DNA of 64,000 nucleotides. It comes from Sphingobacterium sp. LZ7M1. GTDB lineage: Bacteria > Bacteroidota > Bacteroidia > Sphingobacteriales > Sphingobacteriaceae. This document shows, piece after piece, positions 34,933 to 42,411 of this stretch. Made by a program: the position numbers and the translations under genes. Below the pieces are notes generated by a model. That model had not been told where the DNA came from, searched no databases, and saw nothing but the letters and a program-made list of their open reading frames with translations. The stretch spans positions 3,968,001 through 4,032,000 of the forward strand of contig NZ_CP101134.1 of NCBI RefSeq assembly GCF_024296865.1. The letters run 5' to 3'. Positions within the stretch are counted from its first letter, which is position 1; each line of letters starts with the position of its first letter.

Positions 34933-36486
34933 ATGCAGAAAATACATATACTTTGGGCTGATGACGAGATTGAGTTCTTGAAACCGCACATCTTGTTGTT
35001 AGAACAGAAAGATTATAAGGTAAAGACCGTTAATAATGGTTCTGATGCTGTTGAGGCTTTTCAAAACGAACCGTTTGACTTAGTTTTCCTCGATGAAAAC
35101 ATGCCGGGTTTAACAGGTCTTGAAACGTTGGACAAGCTTAAGGCCATCAATCCCTCCATACCGACGGTTTTGGTCACCAAAAACGAAGAAGAACACTTGA
35201 TGGAAGATGCCATAGGTGCCAAAATCGACGACTACCTGATCAAACCCGTTAACCCAAAACAGATCCTATTGACCATTAAGAAGTTCACAGAAAACAAACG
35301 CTTGGTTTCTGAACGCACTTCCATGGCCTATCAACAGGATTTCCGTGAGTTGGGCATGCGCATGAACGACAACCTCAACTTCCAACAGTGGGTAGATGCC
35401 TATAAAAAACTACTCTATTGGGAACTCTCCTTAGAAAAACTGGAAGATGCAGGCATGCATGAAATCTTGACCATGCAAAAATCGGAGGCAAATCTGCTCT
35501 TCTCGAAATTCATTGAAAAAGAATACCTCAGTTGGATAAAAAATCCGGAAAACGGACCGATCTTATCCCATCAACTCTTCAAGAAAAAGGTATTCCCTAA
35601 AATGGAAGCTGAAAAGCCAACATTTTTCTTCCTGATCGATAACTTAAGGTACGATCAATGGAAGGTAATCAATGAGGTGATGACCGATTATTATCGGGTG
35701 GAAGAAGAAGATAGCTATTATAGCATCCTTCCTACCGCAACACAATATGCCAGAAATGCCATCTTTAGTGGATTGACCCCATTGGAAATGGAAAAACGTT
35801 TTCCGAAAGAATGGCAGAACGATGATGATGAAGGCGGTAAAAACCTTTATGAAGATGTGTTTTTAGCGGATCAGATTAAAAGAGTCTATCGTAAGGATAT
35901 CCGACATAGCTATACCAAGGTCATTACCATGGATCAAGGCAAGGACGTGCTGGAAAACATCAACAAATATATGTTGAATGACCTGAATGTCCTGGTCTAC
36001 AATTTCGTGGATATGCTATCTCATGCCCGTACGGACATGGCCATGATCAGGGAATTGGCCAATGATGAGGCAGCATACCGCTCATTGACTTTATCTTGGT
36101 TTGAACACTCCCCATTATTAGATGTTCTAAAATGGCTTTCGCAAAAGAATGTCCGGGTGATCATCACTACAGACCATGGAACCATCCGTGTCAAGAAACC
36201 TAGCAAGATCATTGGCGATAGAAATACCAACACTAACTTAAGATATAAGCAAGGTAAAAACCTGAATTATATCGACAAGGATGTATTTGTAATCAAAAAT
36301 CCATTGGAAGCTCAGTTACCAAGGGTCCACATGAGCTCAACCTATGTTTTTGCCAAAGAAGACACCTATTTTGTCTATCCGAACAATTACAATCAGTTTG
36401 TACATTATTTCAATGGTACCTTCCAGCATGGAGGGATATCCTTGGAAGAAATGATCATTCCATTCATCACGTACAGTCCTAAATAA
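34933..36486 (+). CDS. porX: PorX-type response regulator with PglZ effector domain
   Basis: The 517-residue protein has an N-terminal receiver domain with phosphoacceptor Asp54 (DLVFLDENMPG) and conserved TK and KP residues (VLVTKNE; LIKPVN), a helical linker, and a PglZ/alkaline-phosphatase-like domain from about residue 225. That domain shows FFFLIDNLRYDQW near residue 235, PTATQYARNAIFSG and VIITTDHGTIRVKKP near residue 412, consistent with a metal-dependent active site. This architecture defines PorX, which with the PorY kinase controls type IX secretion; its PglZ domain is reported to hydrolyse oligonucleotides. No porY adjoins it. tsaE and an ECF sigma gene follow. Confidence 0.93.
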   Translation: MQKIHILWADDEIEFLKPHILLLEQKDYKVKTVNNGSDAVEAFQNEPFDLVFLDENMPGLTGLETLDKLKAINPSIPTVLVTKNEEEHLMEDAIGAKIDDYLIKPVNPKQILLTIKKFTENKRLVSERTSMAYQQDFRELGMRMNDNLNFQQWVDAYKKLLYWELSLEKLEDAGMHEILTMQKSEANLLFSKFIEKEYLSWIKNPENGPILSHQLFKKKVFPKMEAEKPTFFFLIDNLRYDQWKVINEVMTDYYRVEEEDSYYSILPTATQYARNAIFSGLTPLEMEKRFPKEWQNDDDEGGKNLYEDVFLADQIKRVYRKDIRHSYTKVITMDQGKDVLENINKYMLNDLNVLVYNFVDMLSHARTDMAMIRELANDEAAYRSLTLSWFEHSPLLDVLKWLSQKNVRVIITTDHGTIRVKKPSKIIGDRNTNTNLRYKQGKNLNYIDKDVFVIKNPLEAQLPRVHMSSTYVFAKEDTYFVYPNNYNQFVHYFNGTFQHGGISLEEMIIPFITYSPK

Positions 36487-36498
36487 CAAAACAGTAAA

Positions 36499-36909
36499 AT
36501 GGAATATAGAGTTGCGAATACAGAAAGCCTACCTGCAGCTGCAGCATGGCTAATTGAAAACGCAGGTGATAAAAGAGTGTTTGTTTTTCAAGCGCCAATG
36601 GGAGCTGGGAAAACAACCTTTATCAAGGCTATCTGTGCCTACCTACAGGTAGAAGACAGTACATCTAGCCCTACATTCTCCATAGTGAATGAATACCATT
36701 CGGAGAACGGGCCAATCTATCATTTCGATTTCTATCGATTGAAAAGCGAACAAGAGGCTTTTGATCTTGGATATGAAGAATATTTCTATTCTGGGGATTA
36801 TTGTTTTATTGAATGGCCGGAGAAAATCCCGAATCTAATTCCGGAAGATGCTGCCGTCATAAAAATAGAAGTTACTGAAGATCAGAGTCGAACTATTATA
36901 TTGAAATAA
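36499..36909 (+). CDS. tsaE: tRNA threonylcarbamoyladenosine biosynthesis ATPase TsaE
   Basis: TsaE is the P-loop ATPase that works with TsaB and TsaD to place the t6A modification on A37 of ANN-decoding tRNAs. At 136 residues it has the usual length. Walker A is APMGAGKTTFIKAI near residue 35, followed by TSSPTFSIVNEY and YHFDFYRLKSEQEAFDLG with the conserved aspartate, and FIEWPEKIPNLIP near residue 104. It starts 12 bp after porX and is probably co-transcribed with it. Confidence 0.95.
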   Translation: MEYRVANTESLPAAAAWLIENAGDKRVFVFQAPMGAGKTTFIKAICAYLQVEDSTSSPTFSIVNEYHSENGPIYHFDFYRLKSEQEAFDLGYEEYFYSGDYCFIEWPEKIPNLIPEDAAVIKIEVTEDQSRTIILK

Positions 36910-36920
36910 ATTTTATTTCC

Positions 36921-36953
36921 GATGCAACCCTTTTAGGCTGAAGGGCGTCTTTT
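36921..36953 (+). terminator. Possible terminator after tsaE
   Basis: GATG (36921-36924) and CCCTT pair with AAGGG and CGTC (36941-36949) around an 8-nt loop, with a 3-nt bulge; four T residues follow. The bulge and short T run make it weak. It would separate porX-tsaE from the sigma-factor operon. Confidence 0.45.
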
Positions 36954-36972
36954 CAATAAACCAGATCACAAA

Positions 36973-37521
36973 TTGGAGCCTAATAAAGTTATACATATAT
37001 GGGAGCGGTGCAAGTCCAGGGAGCGGCAAGCTCAATCGGAACTGTATCATTACTTTTCAGCTAAAATGTATGCTTTATGTTTAAGGTATGCAAAGGATCA
37101 AGATGAAGCAGCTGACATTTTACAGAACGGTTTCATCAAGGTATTCAATAAGTGTGAGCTCTATGAGGGCAAAGGTTCTTTGGAAGGATGGATACGTCGC
37201 GTTATGGTCAATACAGCCATTGAAAGTCACCGCAAGAATAAGGTGCGCTTTCTGTCAACGGATGAACTCAGCGAAAAGGAATTGGAAAAAGCAGGGTCCT
37301 TTTCGTTAAATCATTTGGACTACAAAGATTTGCTGGCATTGATCAAAAAACTCCCATTGGGATACCGTACCGTATTCAACCTGTATGCCATAGAAGGCTA
37401 CAACCATAAGGAGATTGCAGAAATGCTGGAAATCAGTGAAGGCAGTTCAAAATCTCAACTTTCAAGGGCCAGGCTTTGGCTGAAAGAGCGCATTCAAAAA
37501 ATGGAGGAATTAGGAATATGA
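36973..37521 (+). CDS. ECF RNA polymerase sigma factor
   Basis: The 182-residue protein has the two ECF domains. Sigma-2 shows YHYFSAKMYALCLRYAKDQDEAADILQNGFIKVF near residue 25, with the DEAADILQ core. Sigma-4 shows LPLGYRTVFNLYAIEGYNHKEIAEMLEISEGSSKSQLSRARLWLK near residue 124, the helix-turn-helix that reads the -35 region. The start is a TTG at 36973; the next ATG is inside sigma-2. Its stop overlaps the start of a membrane protein gene (ATGA), and a beta-barrel gene follows, so the three form one operon. Confidence 0.93.
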   Translation: MEPNKVIHIWERCKSRERQAQSELYHYFSAKMYALCLRYAKDQDEAADILQNGFIKVFNKCELYEGKGSLEGWIRRVMVNTAIESHRKNKVRFLSTDELSEKELEKAGSFSLNHLDYKDLLALIKKLPLGYRTVFNLYAIEGYNHKEIAEMLEISEGSSKSQLSRARLWLKERIQKMEELGI

Positions 37522-38264
37522 AAGATCAAGAAATAGATAAATTGTTTTCAGATGGTCTTCGAGATCAGGAAACTACCCCACCGGCATCGATCTGGAAAGG
37601 AATAGAGTCAAAACTTGACGAAGAAAAAACCATTCCTTTCAAAAGGAAAAACAATCTTTATGTCTGGATGATTGCAGCTTGTCTGACTTTAGCCTTAGGA
37701 ATATCCTTAAAAATGTTCCTTTTCCAAGATAACTCAGCAGAAAAAAAACCTGCTCAAATAGCGCAACATGAGGACAAACTGATAAACGATAAGGAGACAT
37801 CAATTTCAGAGGATTTAATTCCTGTAGAAAAAGAAAGTAAGGAAGTACCAGTTTTGTTAACCTCGAATCAGCCTAGCAAAATTAAGGAGGTTCAAAAGAA
37901 ACAAACTGAAAATAAACCAGTTATTCAGGCTAAAGACACGGAACGAGAAGACATGATTGTCCCCTCGCAAGAATTAAAGCTTGTAACGGCAGTTGAAATT
38001 GATGATATTGAGCAAGAACCAAACGAATTAGCTACAGTTGAGGTGGCTCCGATCCAACCTTTGGTCAACATCATTGAGCACGAAGAAGTCATGTATGCAG
38101 AGGTAAAAAAGGAACCTAAGAAAAAACAGACCATCTTCACCAATATCCTGAATACCTTGTCAGACAACCTTAACCCTTCTTCTAAGGCGGTAAGATTCAG
38201 TTCTGACGAAGAAGGAACCATTAGTGTAGATTTATTTAACAGCATCGCAAAAACCAGAAGATAA
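37518..38264 (+). CDS. Single-pass membrane protein, probable regulator of the upstream ECF sigma
   Basis: Started at the ATG at 37518, which overlaps the sigma-factor stop (ATGA), the protein has 248 residues. A cytoplasmic N-terminal part of about 47 residues (MKDQEIDKLFSDGLRDQETTPPASIWKGIESKL) resembles the short cytosolic tail of Bacteroidota anti-sigma factors. One transmembrane helix follows (about 49-66, YVWMIAACLTLALGISL), then a long, low-complexity Glu/Lys-rich periplasmic region and a terminal segment with no domain I recognise. The overlap with the sigma gene supports an anti-sigma role, which is inference. Confidence 0.75.
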   Translation: MKDQEIDKLFSDGLRDQETTPPASIWKGIESKLDEEKTIPFKRKNNLYVWMIAACLTLALGISLKMFLFQDNSAEKKPAQIAQHEDKLINDKETSISEDLIPVEKESKEVPVLLTSNQPSKIKEVQKKQTENKPVIQAKDTEREDMIVPSQELKLVTAVEIDDIEQEPNELATVEVAPIQPLVNIIEHEEVMYAEVKKEPKKKQTIFTNILNTLSDNLNPSSKAVRFSSDEEGTISVDLFNSIAKTRR

Positions 38265-38265
38265 C

Positions 38266-39084
38266 ATGAAATTTAGAATTTTTTCAACACTCATCTTTGC
38301 ATTAGGCTTGATTAGCTTTTCTGCATCTGCCCAAGAAAACAATGAAAAAGAGAAGAAAGACAGTACGGGAAATACCCATAGTAGTAGCTACGATTTCTCT
38401 TTTACCCTAGGAAAAGAAGACAAAGAGAATAGGGATTCGAGTAAAAAAGAGATCAAATATCCAAGGACTTATGGTGGATTGACCTTCACCCGAGTTGATT
38501 GGGGATTCTCAAGGCTTTCCGATGATGGTAGTTTCACGTTGTCAGAGCAAAACCAATTCTTGAGCTATAAAAAAGCTTCCAACTTTGGGTTTGATATTGC
38601 ACAATTTGGGGTAAGGTTCAACGATAACTTCAAGGTTTACCTTTCGGCAGGTTTTGAATGGAATTACTGGCGTCTTAAACAGAATGTTCTACTTCTGGAA
38701 AACGTTTCACCATTAACCTACGAGCCTTTGGATAGCGATGCAAATTATTCAAAAAATGTTTTTACTTCCACGTATTTGCGCCTTCCACTTTCATTTGAAC
38801 TGAGAAGTAGACAGCTAAGCAATGGAAAAAGAGTAAAACTTGCGTTCGGGGCGATGACAGGCGTATTATTGAAGGGAACACAACGCTTGAAGAGCGACGA
38901 CAACGGAAAGCAGAAATTTAAGGATACCTATAACTTGCAGACTTTTCAATATGGCCCATTTGTGCGCATTGGATATGACGATTTTGGCTTGTTTGCCAAG
39001 TATTATATGAACAATCTGTTTGAAAAAAGCCCAGCCCAAGAGGGTGTCAAAAACATCGCTTTTGGATTGACTCTAGGTTTTTAA
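38266..39084 (+). CDS. Predicted outer-membrane beta-barrel protein of unknown function
   Basis: The 272-residue protein has a signal peptide (cleavage near SASA-QE, residue 22), then a charged Ser/Lys/Glu-rich linker to about residue 65, then repeated amphipathic beta strands ending FGLTLGF with a C-terminal aromatic residue, as in outer-membrane barrels. It begins 1 bp after the membrane-protein stop. It may be the sensed or controlled partner of the sigma/anti-sigma pair, but the sequence does not show what it binds. Confidence 0.75.
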   Translation: MKFRIFSTLIFALGLISFSASAQENNEKEKKDSTGNTHSSSYDFSFTLGKEDKENRDSSKKEIKYPRTYGGLTFTRVDWGFSRLSDDGSFTLSEQNQFLSYKKASNFGFDIAQFGVRFNDNFKVYLSAGFEWNYWRLKQNVLLLENVSPLTYEPLDSDANYSKNVFTSTYLRLPLSFELRSRQLSNGKRVKLAFGAMTGVLLKGTQRLKSDDNGKQKFKDTYNLQTFQYGPFVRIGYDDFGLFAKYYMNNLFEKSPAQEGVKNIAFGLTLGF

Positions 39085-39114
39085 TAGAAAAAACGATTCG
39101 TAAACTGTATTTTT

Positions 39115-39144
39115 GTGTCGGGTTCAAAAGATCCGACACTTTTT
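39115..39144 (+). terminator. Terminator of the ECF sigma operon
   Basis: GTGTCGG (39115-39121) pairs perfectly with CCGACAC (39133-39139) across an 11-nt loop and is followed by TTTTT (39140-39144). The T run abuts the ATG of the next gene at 39145. A -7-like TATTTTTG (39108-39115) overlaps its left edge. Confidence 0.7.
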
Positions 39145-40191
39145 ATGGCTCAACAATCTAACTCTTGTCAATATATTTTTTCTGATGTTCAAAAACCTAA
39201 TCTTCCCTTAATTCATGGGGAGAATGTTTCTGCTGTTTTTGAAGGAAACCTTATCGTTACTGCGGTAAGTCAGGTGAATTTTGGCATTGAAGAGGGCAAG
39301 ATCACAGCCATCATCGGCGAGTCAGGAAGTGGAAAAAGCACCTTGCTAAAGTTGATCTATGGACTATTGGAACCTAATACCGGCGAAATAAGGTATAGAG
39401 GTTGGTTGGTGCCAACCCGAAAAGACAAATTGATTCCGGGACATGATGCCATGAAATTGGTTTCTCAGGGATTTGATGATCTAAACCTTTATGCCAAGGT
39501 ATGGGATAATGTAGCCTCCCAACTCTCCAATACCAACCTAGAGCTGAAGGCAAGAAGGACACAAGAGGTTTTGGAACAATTGCGCATTGATCATCTTGCG
39601 CAAAAAAGGGTTGCCGATCTCAGTGGAGGTGAAAAGCAGCGCGTTGCTATTTCCAGGGCATTGATCAATGATCCTGAGGTTCTATTAATGGATGAACCCT
39701 TTAACCAAGTGGATGCTGCATTCAGGGATGAACTGCAACAGGATATACAGAACATTGTCAAGAACACTGGATTGACCGTCATTCTGGTTTCGCATGATCC
39801 AGCAGAGGTATTGGCCATGGCAGACTATCTCTTGGTGATGAAAGCAGGAGAAATAGCGGACTATGGAAATCCAAAAGAATTGTATGCTACTCCGAATACG
39901 CCATATACAGCTAGATTATTGGCAAAAAGCAATGTATTGACCGTTGCTGCAGCCAAAAACCTAGATATTGAAACCAATTCCTTGATCTCAATCCTTCAGG
40001 AAAACGTCAGCTATGAAATCAATGCGGACGGAAAGTTCTGGATCAAGGATATTAAATTTAGAGGTTTCTATAATGAGTTGGTCCTTGGAAATAATGAGTT
40101 GACCCTACATATGGTACAGTTTCCAAAGGTAGAGATCAAAAAAAATACGAGAATCAATATCCTCGTATCAACATATCATCAGTTTCAATAG
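39145..40191 (+). CDS. ABC transporter ATP-binding protein (PotA/FbpC-like)
   Basis: I start it at the ATG at 39145, directly after a terminator hairpin, giving 348 residues; the GTG at 39115 would put the hairpin inside the coding region. The nucleotide-binding domain has Walker A GESGSGKST near residue 67, Q-loop SQGFDDLNLY, signature LSGGEKQR near residue 157, Walker B VLLMDEPFNQVD and the H-loop SHD. A C-terminal domain of about 100 residues, as in importer ATPases for polyamines, iron or sugars, follows. No permease or binding protein is adjacent, so it is an orphan and its substrate is unknown. Confidence 0.85.
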   Translation: MAQQSNSCQYIFSDVQKPNLPLIHGENVSAVFEGNLIVTAVSQVNFGIEEGKITAIIGESGSGKSTLLKLIYGLLEPNTGEIRYRGWLVPTRKDKLIPGHDAMKLVSQGFDDLNLYAKVWDNVASQLSNTNLELKARRTQEVLEQLRIDHLAQKRVADLSGGEKQRVAISRALINDPEVLLMDEPFNQVDAAFRDELQQDIQNIVKNTGLTVILVSHDPAEVLAMADYLLVMKAGEIADYGNPKELYATPNTPYTARLLAKSNVLTVAAAKNLDIETNSLISILQENVSYEINADGKFWIKDIKFRGFYNELVLGNNELTLHMVQFPKVEIKKNTRINILVSTYHQFQ

Positions 40192-40197
40192 AAACTG
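40180..40197. terminator. Small hairpin between converging genes
   Basis: CAGTTTC pairs with GAAACTG around AATA; the plus-strand ABC gene stop lies within it. Only a short T tract follows (GGTTTATTT), so it is a weak terminator candidate. Confidence 0.4.
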
Positions 40198-40200
40198 GGT

Positions 40201-41067
40201 TTATTTACTTACGTTCAACAGCCATTCCATCATAGCAGCAAACCAATCCCTGTTATCCGTTTTATTGATCAGGCCAAATCCATGACCACCTTCTTCGTAG
40301 GTAAAGATTGGGTTCGGAATATTATACATGCCCAAAGAATCCTGATACCTATAACTATTTTCAATCGGTACTACCTTATCATCTTTGGCACTCATTAGGA
40401 AAGTAGGCTGATTGTTTTTGTCCACTTGTTTTTCCATAGAGAACAGTTCTACATCTTCTGCTGTGAATTCAGGACCTATCAGGTTGTTTTTGGAACCCTG
40501 ATGGGTAATGGTAGAATCCATGGAAATAACGGGGTAACACAGAACGGAGAAATCGGGCTTCAGGTTTGCCTGCTCCAAAAACTCAGTTTGCGGGCGATCG
40601 TATAGATTTGATAAAGTTGCTGCCAAATGCCCTCCTGCAGAGAAGCCAATAACTACTACTTTTTTATGGGGATTTTCAGATCTGATCTGTGCTATGGCAT
40701 ACTGTGCATCTTGAAGCGGTCCAAAACGTTTATCCTCCATTGTGGCAACTTTAGGAAGCCTATAAAAAAGCACGTAGGCTGTATAGCCTAGGTCATTTAG
40801 CCTCTTAGCTACATCATGACCTTCGTGGTTGATCGCCACTCCAGCATAACCACCTCCTGGAATCACCAAGAACACTAGATCTTCTTTTTCTTGATTGGCT
40901 TTATGGACATATAATTTCGGTTTATCCAATTCTTCGAGGGAATCCACAGGTAATTTAGATTTGGGAATTTCCTCGTTCCCATACAGATACCTCATTTGCC
41001 CCGTATCTTGGGCCTTCGTATGCCATGCAATCATGCTTAAAATAAATAGGATTAGATATTTTCTCAT
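40201..41067 (-). CDS. Secreted alpha/beta hydrolase (esterase-like)
   Basis: The 288-residue protein has a signal peptide (MRKYLILFILSMIAWHTKAQ) and an alpha/beta-hydrolase fold. The oxyanion region is VIPGGGYAGVAINHEG near residue 69, the nucleophile serine lies in VVVIGFSAGGHLAA near residue 143 (GFSAG), an acid residue is likely in SAKDDKVVP near residue 228, and the histidine is in EEGGHGFGL near residue 260. It resembles acetylxylan-esterase-like and related carbohydrate esterases. It is 3 bp downstream of the alanine dehydrogenase gene and probably co-transcribed. Confidence 0.88.
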   Translation of the reverse strand: MRKYLILFILSMIAWHTKAQDTGQMRYLYGNEEIPKSKLPVDSLEELDKPKLYVHKANQEKEDLVFLVIPGGGYAGVAINHEGHDVAKRLNDLGYTAYVLFYRLPKVATMEDKRFGPLQDAQYAIAQIRSENPHKKVVVIGFSAGGHLAATLSNLYDRPQTEFLEQANLKPDFSVLCYPVISMDSTITHQGSKNNLIGPEFTAEDVELFSMEKQVDKNNQPTFLMSAKDDKVVPIENSYRYQDSLGMYNIPNPIFTYEEGGHGFGLINKTDNRDWFAAMMEWLLNVSK

Positions 41068-41070
41068 CGT

Positions 41071-42282
41071 TTATAAATTCGCCATGACGATTAAGTTCAG
41101 GTCCTTGCAAGGCAACTGGAACTTCTCGCTCATGTCTTTGTTAGTTAGGTTTCCGTGATATAAATAGATTGCACTGCGAATGCCTTGGTTTGCCCAGATC
41201 ATATTATTCATTCCGCCGGCTTCGCCAATTTCGATCAATATTGGAGTAAAGATGTTCGTTAAGGCATAAGTAGCGGTTCTGGCCACCCTAGAAGCGATAT
41301 TAGGCACACAATAATGGATGACATCATATTTTCTGAAGGTGGGTTTATCATGGTTGGTCACTTCGGATGTTTCAAACACCCCGCCTTGGTCGATACTGAC
41401 ATCTATCAAAACCGAATTAGGTTTCATTTTGGATACCGTGTCCTCAGATATCAAACAAGGGGTTCGACCGTTTCTCGCCCTGACCGCACCAATGACAACA
41501 TCACAGGTACGTACTGCCTTATTAAGAACAATAGGTTGAACCACGGAAGTGAATACACGACTGCCTACATTACTCTGTAAGCGTCTCAGCCTATATACAG
41601 AGCTATCAAAGACCTTGACCTGTGCGCCCAGTGCAATAGCAGTCCTTGCTGCAAATTCACCCACCGTGCCGGCACCAATGATAACCATTTCTGTTGGTGG
41701 AACACCAGTGACTCCACCTAACATCAATCCTTTTCCATCAAAAACATTGGATAGGTATTCTGCTGCAATCAGAACGGAGGTCGCTCCGACGATTTCGCTC
41801 ATTGCACGGACAACGGATAGATGTCCGCCCTCATCTTGTAGATATTCGAAGGAAAGCGCGGTAATCTGCTTTTTCATCAAAGCTTTCAGGACTTCAAGCT
41901 TCATCAATGAAGGTTGCTGGGAACTGAAAAGCACCTGTCTGTTTTTCATGAGCTCCACCTCTTTCAAGGTCGGGCTGGAAATCTTTATGATCAGGTCAGC
42001 TTTATAAACTTCTTTTTTGTCGTATACGATACGAGCTCCTTGCTCACTATAGTGATGGTCCTGAAAGTTGGAAGCATCACCAGCTCCCGTTTCAATAATG
42101 ATTTCATGACCATTTTCAACCAACAATCCTACAGATAGAGGGGTTAGTGCAATTCGGTTTTCTTGGAAGGTATTTTCTTTAGGGATACCGATAGTTAGAC
42201 TACCTTTTTTTCTGTCTTTTGAAAGCATAGCTTCCTTAGGTTGTAGTACTCCTTCTTGAGCTAATTTTGATACATTTATCAT
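41071..42282 (-). CDS. ald: Alanine dehydrogenase
   Basis: This NAD-dependent enzyme interconverts L-alanine with pyruvate and ammonia. The 403-residue protein has the N-terminal catalytic domain (GIPKENTFQENRIALTP near residue 33, with the pyruvate-binding Arg; a conserved Lys follows in the GxGA segment) and the Rossmann domain (VIIGAGTVGEFAARTAIALGAQVKVFD near residue 200). It is about 30 residues longer at the N-terminus than the Bacillus enzyme, as is common in Bacteroidota. NAD(P) transhydrogenase alpha subunit is related, but no beta subunit lies nearby. In this phylum the gene is often close to tsaE, which lies 4 kb away here. Confidence 0.9.
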   Translation of the reverse strand: MINVSKLAQEGVLQPKEAMLSKDRKKGSLTIGIPKENTFQENRIALTPLSVGLLVENGHEIIIETGAGDASNFQDHHYSEQGARIVYDKKEVYKADLIIKISSPTLKEVELMKNRQVLFSSQQPSLMKLEVLKALMKKQITALSFEYLQDEGGHLSVVRAMSEIVGATSVLIAAEYLSNVFDGKGLMLGGVTGVPPTEMVIIGAGTVGEFAARTAIALGAQVKVFDSSVYRLRRLQSNVGSRVFTSVVQPIVLNKAVRTCDVVIGAVRARNGRTPCLISEDTVSKMKPNSVLIDVSIDQGGVFETSEVTNHDKPTFRKYDVIHYCVPNIASRVARTATYALTNIFTPILIEIGEAGGMNNMIWANQGIRSAIYLYHGNLTNKDMSEKFQLPCKDLNLIVMANL

Positions 42283-42287
42283 TTACG

Positions 42288-42316
42288 TAAATATAATGCA
42301 AGTTAAAAATACGCAA
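42288..42316 (-). promoter_or_regulatory. Candidate promoter of ald
   Basis: On the minus strand TTG (42316-42314), an 18-bp spacer and TATATTTA (42295-42288, one mismatch). The predicted transcript start is within about 2 nt of the ald ATG, again suggesting a near-leaderless mRNA. Confidence 0.45.
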
Positions 42317-42346
42317 TAATATTTCAACAAATAAAGCTTAAACGAT

Positions 42347-42354
42347 TATATTTG
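42347..42354 (+). promoter_or_regulatory. -7 promoter element (TATATTTG) of the CapD-like gene
   Basis: TATATTTG matches TAnnTTTG exactly and would give a leader of about 53 nt. No good -33 element was seen. Confidence 0.4.
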
Positions 42355-42411
42355 GTTAAAATTAAAATAATAAACTATAATAATCGTAAGTTTACAAACT
42401 AACCCGTTACG

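Noticed and set aside
39115..39144. GTG start for the ABC ATPase
   Set aside because: These bases form a perfect hairpin plus T run ending exactly at the ATG at 39145, so they are better read as a terminator.
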